This document shows, piece by piece, positions 6,916-14,130 of a stretch of DNA of 14,130 nucleotides. The stretch is from Mageeibacillus sp. UBA1257 (GTDB taxonomy: Bacteria; Bacillota; Clostridia; UBA1212; UBA1257), in assembly GCA_002308775.1 (NCBI GenBank), contig DBVT01000080.1, forward strand, positions 9,606-23,735, written 5' to 3'. The notes beneath the pieces are model-generated. The model saw only the letters and a program-made list of their open reading frames with translations, made no database searches and was not told the DNA's origin. Position numbers and translations under genes: made by a program. Positions within the stretch are counted from its first letter, which is position 1. Each line of letters starts with the position of its first letter.

Positions 6916-9732
6916 ATGATAAAGTCAGTATTGGCAAAAATAAAAAATAATATATGGCTCTTTATCTGTCTGATCATCGGATCCTTACTGATCACGTCGA
7001 TACTCGCCAGTATACCGATCTACACTGACGGCGCGTTGAGAAAGATGCTCAAAAACGACATCAATGCGTACCAGAAGGAAAAGGGAGTCAGTGCCGGTCA
7101 GATATATACCGCAGTATATTTCGGTGACGATTACACCGCCGGAGGGATCATCGCCGAAGTCGGTGAGACAGATGAGTACATAAATACGCTTTTTAAGAGG
7201 AACGGCGTAAAATACACGGACAGTTTTGAACGTCTCACGATGGGCAACCTGATATCCGATATTTTCGACGAATCGATCGTTTACAACACAAACTACAAAA
7301 TCGAATCGATGACGGGAGTCGAAGATCATATAAGTATCATCTCCGGCCGTATGTACGATGATGAGACTTATTCGGGAGTATATCTCGAGGAATATGCGTC
7401 AGACATACTCGAGGCGGTCGTCACTTCTTCGACTTTTAACAACTGCAATCTGGCACTCGACAGGGTTTACAAGCTCACTTCTTTTCCGCCGGATTCAGTC
7501 AGTATGTACGTTAAGGTCGTAGGTGTATACGAACCGAAATACGAGGATAATTCGTACTGGTACGATGTAAATTCATCGCTCAGGGGAAGCTTTATGATAA
7601 GTTCCAAGGTGATGAAGGATTTCGGACTCCAGAAGCCCTACGCAAGCGCTATAACGATCTCTGCGTGGTTCAGAAACATCGATTTCTCGGGACTTCAGGT
7701 AAACGATCTCGGACCGTTCATCAGAACATACAACGCCCTTGACGAATACCTCGACGGCTTCGGCGTAGGTAAAACTGCCTTCAAAATGCCCGCAGTAAAT
7801 ATCCTCTCCGGATACCTTAAGAGAGCTGATTCCATGAAGCTCACTATGTGGGTCTTGATCGCTCCGATACTCGTAATGCTGGCTTTCTACACGTTTATGG
7901 TGTCGAAACTGATCGTTGAAGAGGACAGTAACGAGATCTCGTCTATGAAGAGCCGAGGCGCGAAACCAGGTCAGATATTCTCGAGATATATCATCGAATG
8001 TGCTTTTATATCAATATTCTCACTGATCCTCGGACCGCCCCTTGCGATGTTCCTGTCGCAGGTCATCGGATCGGCGAACGGATTCCTGGAATTTGTAAAC
8101 AGATCGAGACTTGAACTTCACCTTCTGCCGGAAGCTTATCTGTACTCACTGGCTGCGGCTGTCATTTTTACGGTGATGGTCCTGATACCTGCGTACAGAG
8201 CGACAAAGGATACTATCGTGCAGCACAAGCAGAAAAAGGCGAGAAAGCGTAAGAGACCTCTCTGGGAAGTGCTCTTCCTGGATGTCATTTTACTCGGTGT
8301 TTCGATCTACCTGCTGTTCCTGTACAAGAGGCTCGGGACGAGCTCGACGGAAAACGGAATGGATCCCGTTGTATATTTCATTTCGACACTGTTCATTATC
8401 GGTGCAGGACTTCTGTTCCTGAGACTCTATCCGCTGGTCGTGGCGCTCATATTCAGGATCACAAAGAAGAAGCTCCCTCCGACGCTTTATTCGGCCATCG
8501 TACAGGTTTTCAGAGCAGGAAACGACAACAGGTTCCTTATGATGTTCCTCATTTTAACGATAGCTCTCGGCGTCTACAGCTCAAGTTCCGCGAGGATCAT
8601 CAATACGAACGTTGAAAATACAGCCCTTTACAACAGCGGAGCAGACATAGTGCTTTCTCCGTCATATGACGAGGATATACACGGCAACACCACGACGCAC
8701 CTTTCAAAACTCCCGATCGGACAGTATCAGGAGCTCGAAGGCGTCGAAACGGTCACAAAGGTCGCAAAACTGGACTATTGTAAAACTATGACCGCAAAGA
8801 CGGGCTACTGGGAAGACATCACGGTCATGGCGATCGAGCCGTACAATTTTGCCAAAACATCATGGCTTTCAGATTCTTTGAACGATGTGCACTGGTACAA
8901 TTACATCAATATGATGGAGGAGTACCCGACGACTGTTTTACTCTCGAGAAATGTCGCAAAGATGCTCGGAGCAAGCGAGGGAAGCACAGTCGAAGTAGAT
9001 ATCAACTACGATGCTGACGACAATTTCAAAACGTTCAAGTGCTACGTCATCGGAATAATCGACTACTGGCCTACGTTCAGCAAAGATACGACTTGGAACG
9101 GTGAAAAAGGAGACCTGCTCGTAATGAATATCAGATATCTGCAGTCCATTTCTCCCGACGTTGTATACGATATCTGGATCGATAAAAAGGACGGTGTATC
9201 GAGCGAACAGATCTACGCGGAAATGGAAGAAAAAGGGCTTACGAGTCAGCTTTCGAAGATCCAGGACAGAAGCACTTTTACTACGGCAGCTAAAAACGAT
9301 TCTCTCCTCAAGGCTTTGAACGGAAGCTTCTCGCTCGGATTCATCGCGACGATGATCATAAGCATGATAGGATTCCTCATATACTGGATCATGAATATCA
9401 GGAAGAGAAAACTGCAGTTCGGTATTTTACGAGCGATGGGTATGACGAGAGGCAAGGTTACGCTGATGCTTCTCTGGGAACATCTGATGACGACAGGCGT
9501 GTCCGTTTTAATGGGTATGGCCATCGGAAATATCACGGTAAAACTGTTCGTGCCGCTCCTGCAGATCGCATACGGAGACACCACGCTCCCGCTCGAACTT
9601 GTCACGAACTCAACAGATAAAATGAGAGTTTATTTCACTGTTTTCGTAATGCTCATCGCCGGAATCGCGATACTCGCGGGATTCATCAATAAACTCAAGA
9701 TCAATGAAGCCGTCAAGATAGGCGAAGACTGA
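6916..9732 (+). CDS. ABC transporter permease with two FtsX units (MacB/LolCE-like)
   Basis: The 938-residue membrane protein has about ten predicted membrane segments: one near residues 11-31, three near 308-330, 355-380 and 405-428, two near 448-470 and 488-510, one near 538-560, and three near 803-825, 845-870 and 905-925. Two large extracytoplasmic domains (about 32-305 and 562-800) sit between them. Each half carries the FtsX family cytoplasmic motif: SMKSRGAKPGQIF in the first, GILRAMGMTRGKV in the second. It is therefore an internally duplicated, pseudo-dimeric permease. Such permeases are usually mechanotransmission or export proteins that act on lipids, lipoproteins or peptides rather than forming a classic channel. 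GGAGG precedes the start. The stop overlaps the next ATG by one base, indicating coupling to the first ATPase. Substrate unknown. Confidence 0.9.
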   Translation: MIKSVLAKIKNNIWLFICLIIGSLLITSILASIPIYTDGALRKMLKNDINAYQKEKGVSAGQIYTAVYFGDDYTAGGIIAEVGETDEYINTLFKRNGVKYTDSFERLTMGNLISDIFDESIVYNTNYKIESMTGVEDHISIISGRMYDDETYSGVYLEEYASDILEAVVTSSTFNNCNLALDRVYKLTSFPPDSVSMYVKVVGVYEPKYEDNSYWYDVNSSLRGSFMISSKVMKDFGLQKPYASAITISAWFRNIDFSGLQVNDLGPFIRTYNALDEYLDGFGVGKTAFKMPAVNILSGYLKRADSMKLTMWVLIAPILVMLAFYTFMVSKLIVEEDSNEISSMKSRGAKPGQIFSRYIIECAFISIFSLILGPPLAMFLSQVIGSANGFLEFVNRSRLELHLLPEAYLYSLAAAVIFTVMVLIPAYRATKDTIVQHKQKKARKRKRPLWEVLFLDVILLGVSIYLLFLYKRLGTSSTENGMDPVVYFISTLFIIGAGLLFLRLYPLVVALIFRITKKKLPPTLYSAIVQVFRAGNDNRFLMMFLILTIALGVYSSSSARIINTNVENTALYNSGADIVLSPSYDEDIHGNTTTHLSKLPIGQYQELEGVETVTKVAKLDYCKTMTAKTGYWEDITVMAIEPYNFAKTSWLSDSLNDVHWYNYINMMEEYPTTVLLSRNVAKMLGASEGSTVEVDINYDADDNFKTFKCYVIGIIDYWPTFSKDTTWNGEKGDLLVMNIRYLQSISPDVVYDIWIDKKDGVSSEQIYAEMEEKGLTSQLSKIQDRSTFTTAAKNDSLLKALNGSFSLGFIATMIISMIGFLIYWIMNIRKRKLQFGILRAMGMTRGKVTLMLLWEHLMTTGVSVLMGMAIGNITVKLFVPLLQIAYGDTTLPLELVTNSTDKMRVYFTVFVMLIAGIAILAGFINKLKINEAVKIGED

Positions 9733-10490
9733 TGAAGGGCGGTGAAGTTGGAATGGATGATCAGGAAATCAGAAAAGAAGAAGCTCCGAAAAAAGACATT
9801 TTGATGACAGTCGAATCAGTCACCAGGGAATTCGTGAGGAAGACTGAGGTCATAAGAGCTGTTGACAACGTCACTTTTGACATCGAAAAGGGTTCGTTCA
9901 ACATCCTCTGCGGCAAATCAGGTTCAGGTAAAACGACGCTGCTCAATATGATCGGCGCGATCGATCTTCCGACAAAAGGAAAGATCACATTCGAAGGCAT
10001 CGATCTTACATCGATCACGGAGAATAAGAGGGATAATCTGAGGAGAAAGAAAGTCGGGATCGTTTTCCAGAATACCGCTCTCATTGCTCAGATGACAGCT
10101 CTCGAAAACGTCGAATTCGCCCTTTCGGTAGCCGGTATCAAGCCGAAAAACCGTAAAATACAGGCCATCACATGGCTCGACGCGATGAATATCAAAGAGA
10201 GAAGAAACCACATGCCTGCTGAGATGTCGGGAGGCGAACAGGCGAGAGTAGCAATAGGAAGAGCTCTCGCTCACGAGCCCGTACTGCTGCTCGCCGACGA
10301 GCCTACCTCGGAACTTGATACGAAGACTTCTCTCAAGGTCATGGCGATGTTCAGAAACCTCGTCGACACCAGAGGCCTCACGATAGTGATGACCACGCAC
10401 GATGTGAATATCATGAATATCGCTGATAATGTTTTTACCATGGAAGACGGGAGGATTGTAGATGTGCGCAAAAATAAAAAGTCTGGCTGA
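9732..10490 (+). CDS. ABC transporter ATP-binding protein (MacB/LolD-like), first of two
   Basis: The 252-residue cytoplasmic ATPase has every motif needed for hydrolysis: Walker A GKSGSGKT (61-68), Q-loop Q113, signature SGGEQ (166-170), Walker B LLLADE (185-190, catalytic Glu190), D-loop SELD and switch His223. The sequence resembles the LolD/MacB/FtsE class that partners FtsX-type permeases. The ATG at 9732 overlaps the permease stop codon; an in-frame ATG at 9753 is an alternative with a similarly weak ribosome binding site, so the first seven residues are uncertain. The signature ends in QARVAIGRAL, with Ala where the family more often has Gln. The next ATPase gene overlaps it by 29 bases. 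Together they probably form a heterodimer under the duplicated permease. Confidence 0.93.
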   Translation: MKGGEVGMDDQEIRKEEAPKKDILMTVESVTREFVRKTEVIRAVDNVTFDIEKGSFNILCGKSGSGKTTLLNMIGAIDLPTKGKITFEGIDLTSITENKRDNLRRKKVGIVFQNTALIAQMTALENVEFALSVAGIKPKNRKIQAITWLDAMNIKERRNHMPAEMSGGEQARVAIGRALAHEPVLLLADEPTSELDTKTSLKVMAMFRNLVDTRGLTIVMTTHDVNIMNIADNVFTMEDGRIVDVRKNKKSG

Positions 10491-11433
10491 GTTCACTCAG
10501 GGAAAAGACGACTACGAGGCCGATTTTAAAGTCCCGGACGGCGTTCAGATCTATTGTGAAAACCTCATAAAACTGTATAAAGTCGGAGAGATCGAAGTAA
10601 TGGCTCTCCAGGGTCTCGATCTTTCTGTTCAAAAGGGCGAAATGATCGCCATCATAGGCAACAGCGGCAGCGGCAAAAGTACGCTCATGAATATCATAGG
10701 AGGACTCGACAGACCGACTGCCGGCAGGATCTACGTAAACGGGATCAATCTTTTAAAACTCAGCGACAAGCAGATGCTTCAGTATATGAGAGAGACCGTG
10801 GGCTTCGTCTGGCAGAACACCGCCAGAAACATGGTGCCGTATCTTTCCGCTCTCGACAATGTAAAACTCGTCATGCAAATGGCCGGCAAGGTCGATTCCA
10901 ACAGGGCTCATATGCTCCTTGAAACAGTCGGACTTGCAGACAGGAAAAAAAGTAAAATGCATGAGCTCTCAGGCGGTGAACAGCAGAGGGTCGCGATAGC
11001 CATAGCTCTTGCGAACAACCCGGGAATACTGCTCGCGGACGAACCGACCGGCGCGGTCGATACGAAGACGACCGCTCAGATCCTGCGACTTTTCCATGAC
11101 CTGAACGAGGATATGGGAGTCACAGTCGTAATAGTCACGCACGACAGACAGCTTTCGCATATGGTTAAAAGGGTCGTCACGATCAGCGACGGAAGGATCG
11201 GAACGGAGTTCATCAGGCAGCACGAAATAAATATGGACAGCGAAGAGCTGATGAACGCTTTTGCCGGACACGACAGCGGTACGCACGTGGAATACGGATT
11301 CATAGACGGCAGAAAGAGGCTCGCGATCCCCGAGGAATATCTCAGGAAAGCAGGACTCACCGAAAAAAGCAAAGTGCTCATAAAAGCCGAAGACAACTCG
11401 ATAATTTTAACAAAACCGGAGGAGATAGTATGA
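10462..11433 (+). CDS. ABC transporter ATP-binding protein with C-terminal AbrB-like extension, second of two
   Basis: The 323-residue protein has a complete ABC ATPase core: Walker A GNSGSGKS (66-73), Q118, signature SGGEQ (170-174), Walker B ending Glu194 and switch His227. It belongs to the same MacB/LolD-like class as its neighbour but is clearly a distinct paralogue. After the core (ending near 252) there are about 70 extra residues. Residues 278-320 read like a SpoVT/AbrB swapped-hairpin unit, with D-G-R-K-R-L-A-I-P-E-E-Y-L then a Gly-Leu turn, a KVLIKAED strand and IILTKP. In stand-alone proteins that fold binds DNA as a dimer; here it may serve dimerisation or regulation. GGGAGG at 10449-10454, seven bases ahead, fixes the start inside the preceding gene (29-base overlap). 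Confidence 0.92.
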   Translation: MCAKIKSLAEFTQGKDDYEADFKVPDGVQIYCENLIKLYKVGEIEVMALQGLDLSVQKGEMIAIIGNSGSGKSTLMNIIGGLDRPTAGRIYVNGINLLKLSDKQMLQYMRETVGFVWQNTARNMVPYLSALDNVKLVMQMAGKVDSNRAHMLLETVGLADRKKSKMHELSGGEQQRVAIAIALANNPGILLADEPTGAVDTKTTAQILRLFHDLNEDMGVTVVIVTHDRQLSHMVKRVVTISDGRIGTEFIRQHEINMDSEELMNAFAGHDSGTHVEYGFIDGRKRLAIPEEYLRKAGLTEKSKVLIKAEDNSIILTKPEEIV

Positions 11434-12092
11434 AAAAAACAGTTTGTTTCATACTTTCCCTTATTATCATAATGTCATCATGCGCTTTTTTTACAGGGTG
11501 CGGAAACGATAATTCTCATCCTACTCTCGTACTTGAGCTGGATCCTGAAGCAAGCTCCGGGATCGGCGGAACGGTAAAGATCGAACTGTATCCCGAATGG
11601 TCGCCGAACTCCGTGAATTTTATGATCTGGCAGGTACAGCAGGGTTATTATGACAATCTGACGGCTTTCAGGTGCGTTCCGGAGACGCTTGTAGGCTTCG
11701 GAGACGCCTGGAACAGAAAAAAGATAAACAGAGTAATAGACGGAGAATTCCCTTATAACGACAGGGCTGATTCCGGCGTTTCATTCGAAACGGGCATCGT
11801 CGGAATGTGGTACGACGAAGGCGCATACGATTCGTGCTACGGATCTTTCTTCATTTGCCTTAGCGACAGTCTCAAGGAGGCTTACGAGGGGAAATACGCT
11901 CCTGTCGGCAAGTTGACGGAAGGCATGGAAACTCTCATTGAAGCCAGTATGCTGACATCTTCGGAAGTTATGAAATACGAGCCGATGTATTCGATAACGA
12001 TCAAAAAAGCCACCTTGCTGCTTCACGGTAAAACGTACGATCTGCCCGTCACGAGAGAGCGTACCGATTATCCGGGAACCGAATATCGCTGA
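11430..12092 (+). CDS. Lipoprotein cyclophilin-type peptidyl-prolyl isomerase, divergent
   Basis: The 220-residue product begins with a signal peptide whose likely lipobox is FTGC (Cys24), so it should be anchored on the outer face of the membrane. The rest matches the cyclophilin fold: GGTVKIELYPEWSPNSVNFM (47-65), GYYDNLTAFR (72-81), GSFFICL (138-144) and GKYAPVGKLTEGMETL (154-169). Cyclophilins isomerise Xaa-Pro bonds. The catalytic Arg is kept (R81). However, the usual FHRV reads AFRC, the QGGD position reads GFGD, and the SQFFI glutamine is Ser139, so activity may be weak or altered. It overlaps the preceding ATPase by four bases (ATGA) and has GGAGGAG ahead, so it is translationally coupled to the exporter and probably folds or holds an exported client. 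Confidence 0.85.
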   Translation: MKKTVCFILSLIIIMSSCAFFTGCGNDNSHPTLVLELDPEASSGIGGTVKIELYPEWSPNSVNFMIWQVQQGYYDNLTAFRCVPETLVGFGDAWNRKKINRVIDGEFPYNDRADSGVSFETGIVGMWYDEGAYDSCYGSFFICLSDSLKEAYEGKYAPVGKLTEGMETLIEASMLTSSEVMKYEPMYSITIKKATLLLHGKTYDLPVTRERTDYPGTEYR

Positions 12093-12183
12093 TGTGAGAA
12101 AAATACATCTGTTACACTGTGAAATATGATCCTGAAAGTTGAAACAGAATTCAATTAAATATCAGATTACTTCAAACGGATCA

Positions 12184-12198
12184 GGCGATCTGATTGCC
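12184..12198. terminator. Possible weak hairpin between the convergent genes
   Basis: GGCGAT (12184-12189) can pair with ATTGCC (12193-12198) around a three-base loop, with one G-T pair. It lies in the 108-base gap between the cyclophilin stop and the DUF2284 stop. There is no convincing T run on either side, so a terminator function is only a guess. Nothing else was recognised in this gap. Confidence 0.2.
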
Positions 12199-12200
12199 CT

Positions 12201-12737
12201 TTAATAGCACACTATTCCGAAATACGATACGGTATTCGGCCTGAGCCTGTACGGAATGCCGGCTGTTTCGGCGATCTTGTAAACGTAAATTCCATAGCTT
12301 TCGACCGCGGGTGAGAGCTTTTCGGGAAAGCGGCACGGATTCGGATAATTGCACGCAGAACACCTTCCGCACGCTGCGCTCGAAAGGAGAAGGTACGGTT
12401 TTTCGAGCATTCCGAAAAGCTGCTCGGTGATTTTTACGAAACGGTCGCTGCCCCTTTGCATACCTTCGAAATCGAAAGAGTCCTCAAGCTCGGTGACGAC
12501 GGAGTAGACGAGAACGTCATCATACTTCATTATCCTCGCGATGCACTCGTCCAGCGTTCCGACAGCCGGGGGACATGTCCAGCTTCTTCCGTAATTTCCG
12601 CACTGGTTCTTTTCGCAGATCGCCCTTACATCCTCTGAAAAAACGATTTTTGAAGTCTTCGTATAGCCGATCTGATTTATTCCGAGATCGAACAGATCCT
12701 GCTCGGTGATATCGTCTTTGAAAGGTCTTTTGCTCAT
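12201..12737 (-). CDS. DUF2284 Cys-rich predicted metal-binding protein
   Basis: The 178-residue cytoplasmic protein has the DUF2284 arrangement: C41-x4-C46-x8-C55-P-P in the first half and C123-x2-C126-x2-C129-x5-C135-RFPEK in the second, followed by the family-typical SPAVESYGI. These cysteines suggest an iron-sulfur cluster or another metal site; the biochemical role of the family is not established. I chose the ATG at 12737 because a perfect AGGAGG (12746-12751) lies eight bases ahead. A longer reading frame reaches 12896 but would overlap the upstream MBL gene by more than 140 bases and has no family similarity. It starts 16 bases after the MBL-fold gene and is almost certainly in its operon. 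Confidence 0.88.
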   Translation of the reverse strand: MSKRPFKDDITEQDLFDLGINQIGYTKTSKIVFSEDVRAICEKNQCGNYGRSWTCPPAVGTLDECIARIMKYDDVLVYSVVTELEDSFDFEGMQRGSDRFVKITEQLFGMLEKPYLLLSSAACGRCSACNYPNPCRFPEKLSPAVESYGIYVYKIAETAGIPYRLRPNTVSYFGIVCY

Positions 12738-12753
12738 AAAATGTTCCTCCTTA

Positions 12754-13551
12754 TCAAATTTCAAATGTTTCGCCGCAGGAGAAATAGCGGATGTTGTCCG
12801 TTTTTCCTGAAAGATACCGGAAAGATCTTTCTCCCGTGCAGTGACACGTGTAAAATATCGTATTATAATTTCCAAGCTCCTTTGCGACGCCGTCAAGAAT
12901 GTCTTCGCTCACGGATTCGCCTGTAGTCGGATTCGAAAGATGGAACCCCCCGAAACAGTAGTCCGGCTTAAACCTGCGCGCCTTTTTCATAATATTGACG
13001 ATCCCCTTGTGACCGCAGCCGCAGAAGAGGAAAGTTTTGTCTCCTTCCCGGATCAGAAGGTGCTGCTCGTGCGAAAACTCATCGGGACATTCTCCGCACG
13101 TCAGGACGTCATTGGCAGGGGAGTGATATTTTTCCTTTCCCTTCACGGTAAAAAGCAGTCCTCCCTCAAAAGGAACGAAACTGCTGCCGGTTTTTACGAT
13201 CGAGGGATGTTCGGAAAGAGAAGGATCGAGGCCGATGTATTTCCGCGGGCTGTGAGTGATATTATAGTGGGGCTCGAAAGCATCTTTGCGGACGAATACC
13301 GCGGCCTTTTTGTTTTCGGACAGAAAACCCTCCAGCGCGCCGCCGTGATCGTAGTGCCCGTGAGATATGACGACACAGTCCGCCGATGACAGATCGACAG
13401 ACATTTTCTCCGCGTTCTCCTTTAAAATGTCATACGAAGGCCCGATATCGAAAAGAATGCGAAGACCTTGCGTCTCAATGTACAATGAGAGGCCGTGTGC
13501 GGGCCGTAACGGGCCGTTTGAAGTATTTTCCATTAAACTTACGACTTTCAC
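12754..13551 (-). CDS. MBL-fold metallo-hydrolase
   Basis: The 265-residue protein has the metallo-beta-lactamase fold: the metal-binding motif SHGHYDHGG gives H64-x-H66-x-D68-H69, and further likely ligands are H181 (in GCGHKG), H204 (in GGFHL) and H237 (in CHCTG). The opening VVSLMENTS and LFDIGPS, and the GCGHKGIVNI and CHCTG motifs, resemble the COG1237 group that is often annotated as dihydropterin-ribofuranosylaminobenzene phosphate synthase-like; that name is loose and the substrate is unknown. Metal ligands look intact, so an active hydrolase or oxidoreductase is likely. The frame extends to a TTG at 13566, but GTG 13549-13551 is preferred because GGGAGG lies at the right distance ahead of it. 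It is the first gene of a two-gene operon with DUF2284. Confidence 0.88.
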   Translation of the reverse strand: MKVVSLMENTSNGPLRPAHGLSLYIETQGLRILFDIGPSYDILKENAEKMSVDLSSADCVVISHGHYDHGGALEGFLSENKKAAVFVRKDAFEPHYNITHSPRKYIGLDPSLSEHPSIVKTGSSFVPFEGGLLFTVKGKEKYHSPANDVLTCGECPDEFSHEQHLLIREGDKTFLFCGCGHKGIVNIMKKARRFKPDYCFGGFHLSNPTTGESVSEDILDGVAKELGNYNTIFYTCHCTGERSFRYLSGKTDNIRYFSCGETFEI

Positions 13552-13620
13552 CCTAACGCCTCCCAAATCGGCTCACAGCGCGTCAAAATGCGCATCGCGA
13601 CTATCCTCGACAAAAAAGTT

Positions 13621-13630
13621 CGAACGTTCG
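13621..13630. promoter_or_regulatory. Perfect palindrome at the MBL operon transcription start, candidate operator
   Basis: CGAACGTTCG is a perfect 10-base inverted repeat, overlapped by a second palindrome GTTCGAAC (13618-13625). It begins about seven bases downstream of the -10 hexamer, where a bound repressor would block initiation. The half sites resemble a Gram-positive LexA box but lack its four-base spacer, so the regulator is unknown. Confidence 0.4.
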
Positions 13631-13637
13631 CACGCTC

Positions 13638-13666
13638 ATTATATCACAACTTCGCGTTTATCGTAA
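13638..13666 (-). promoter_or_regulatory. Promoter of the MBL-DUF2284 operon
   Basis: On the minus strand a perfect TATAAT (13638-13643) is preceded, after 17 bases, by TTACGA (13661-13666, 3 of 6). Expected start is near 13631, about 80 bases before the GTG. The -35 touches the T run of the pckA terminator. Confidence 0.6.
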
Positions 13667-13702
13667 AAAAATACCGCCGCGGACTTTAACTGCCCGCGGC
13701 GG
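13665..13702 (-). terminator. Rho-independent terminator of pckA
   Basis: A perfect 9-base GC-rich stem (13694-13702 with 13674-13682) closes an 11-base loop. On the minus strand it is followed by TATTTTTTT (13665-13673). It lies about 35 bases after the pckA stop codon. Strong, unambiguous. Confidence 0.9.
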
Positions 13703-13737
13703 ACGTATGATTTTTACAGATCGATCCGAACTGATCG

Positions 13738-14130
13738 TTACAGCTTAGGTCCCGCGGAAACGAGAGCCTTGCCTGCTTCGTTGCCTTCGTATTTTACGAA
13801 GTTCTTGATGAATCTGGACGCGAGGTCTTTTGCCTTCTCGTCCCATTCGGCGGGATTCTTGTATGTGTCGCGAGGATCGAGGATACCTGTGTCTACTCCT
13901 TTGAGGACCGTAGGAACTTCGAGGTTGAAATAAGGGATCTTCTTTGTGGGAACGCCCTTGATGTCGCCGTTCAGGATAGCGTCGATGATGCCTCTCGTGT
14001 CTTTGATCGAGATACGCTTGCCTGTGCCGTTCCAGCCTGTATTGACGAGGTATGCTTTAGCGCCGCTCATTTCCATCTTTCTTACGAGTTCTTCAGCGTA
14101 TTTTGTAGGATGGAGTTCGAGGAATGCCTG
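13738..14130 (-). CDS. pckA: ATP-dependent phosphoenolpyruvate carboxykinase, C-terminal part (cut by window edge)
   Basis: The last 130 residues are visible; the N-terminal three quarters lie right of the window. The frame is open through the right edge, beginning QAFLELHPTKYAEELV and continuing to LVNTGWNGTGKRISIKDTR, both highly typical of the ATP-type PckA family (the family LHP-x-x-YA and NTGW segments and the TGKRI-x-x-x-x-TR nucleotide-binding region). The family interconverts oxaloacetate plus ATP with phosphoenolpyruvate, CO2 and ADP in the cytoplasm, and in anaerobes often runs in the carboxylating, ATP-yielding direction. The ending (RFIKNFVKYEG...AGPKL) is normal for the family. 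The nucleotide and metal residues of the central domain cannot be checked here. A strong terminator follows, so the MBL operon is transcribed separately. Confidence 0.95.
   Translation of the reverse strand, partial: QAFLELHPTKYAEELVRKMEMSGAKAYLVNTGWNGTGKRISIKDTRGIIDAILNGDIKGVPTKKIPYFNLEVPTVLKGVDTGILDPRDTYKNPAEWDEKAKDLASRFIKNFVKYEGNEAGKALVSAGPKL

Noticed and set aside
9924..10496. 190-codon minus-strand open frame
   Set aside because: It is antisense to the first ABC ATPase, whose motifs are complete, and shows no domain of its own.
12738..12896. N-terminal extension of the DUF2284 frame
   Set aside because: It would overlap the MBL gene almost completely and bypass a perfect AGGAGG placed eight bases before the ATG at 12737.
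12841..13389. 182-codon plus-strand open frame
   Set aside because: It lies antisense inside the MBL-fold gene, whose motifs are unmistakable, and its translation has no recognisable domain.
13621..13630. LexA (SOS) box
   Set aside because: The Gram-positive LexA site has four bases between CGAAC and GTTCG; here the halves are directly joined, and neither operon gene is a typical SOS gene. I keep it only as an operator for an unknown factor.

Overview
The window looks like ordinary chromosome from an anaerobic Firmicute, most likely a class Clostridia gut or sediment lineage. This is inferred from strong AGGAGG-type ribosome binding sites, AddA-type recombination instead of RecBCD, a type III pantothenate kinase, ATP-dependent PEP carboxykinase, a DUF2284 Cys-rich protein and lipoproteins with Gram-positive-style signal peptides. 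No rRNA, tRNA, CRISPR array, insertion sequence or phage gene was seen. Genus cannot be assigned by eye.

Layout. The left edge holds the first 39 codons of coaX on the minus strand. Diverging from it are a membrane-anchored calcineurin-like phosphoesterase that has lost several metal ligands (294-1301) and a full-length addA helicase-nuclease gene (1355-5011). A hairpin-plus-T-run terminator follows addA. A near-consensus promoter starts inside that terminator and serves the next block.

The central block (5190-12092) is six tightly spaced plus-strand genes: a flavin reductase-like protein, a lipoprotein HlyD/MacA-type adaptor, a 938-residue permease with two FtsX units, two different ABC ATPases (the second ending in what looks like an AbrB-like domain), and a lipoprotein cyclophilin with an altered active site. 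Several of the genes overlap (4 nt or less in two places, 29 nt between the ATPases), which points to translational coupling. I read the last five as one MacAB/Lol-like export or envelope-remodelling machine: an ATPase heterodimer drives a pseudo-dimeric permease, with an extracytoplasmic adaptor and a surface-tethered folding factor. The substrate is unknown. This is the most interesting system in the window.

The right block is on the minus strand. It begins with the C-terminal 130 residues of pckA, followed by its strong GC-rich terminator. Then comes a promoter with a perfect 10-bp palindrome at the expected transcription start, driving a two-gene operon of an MBL-fold hydrolase (GTG start) and a DUF2284 Cys-rich metal-binding protein. 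This operon converges on the cyclophilin gene across a 108-nt gap.
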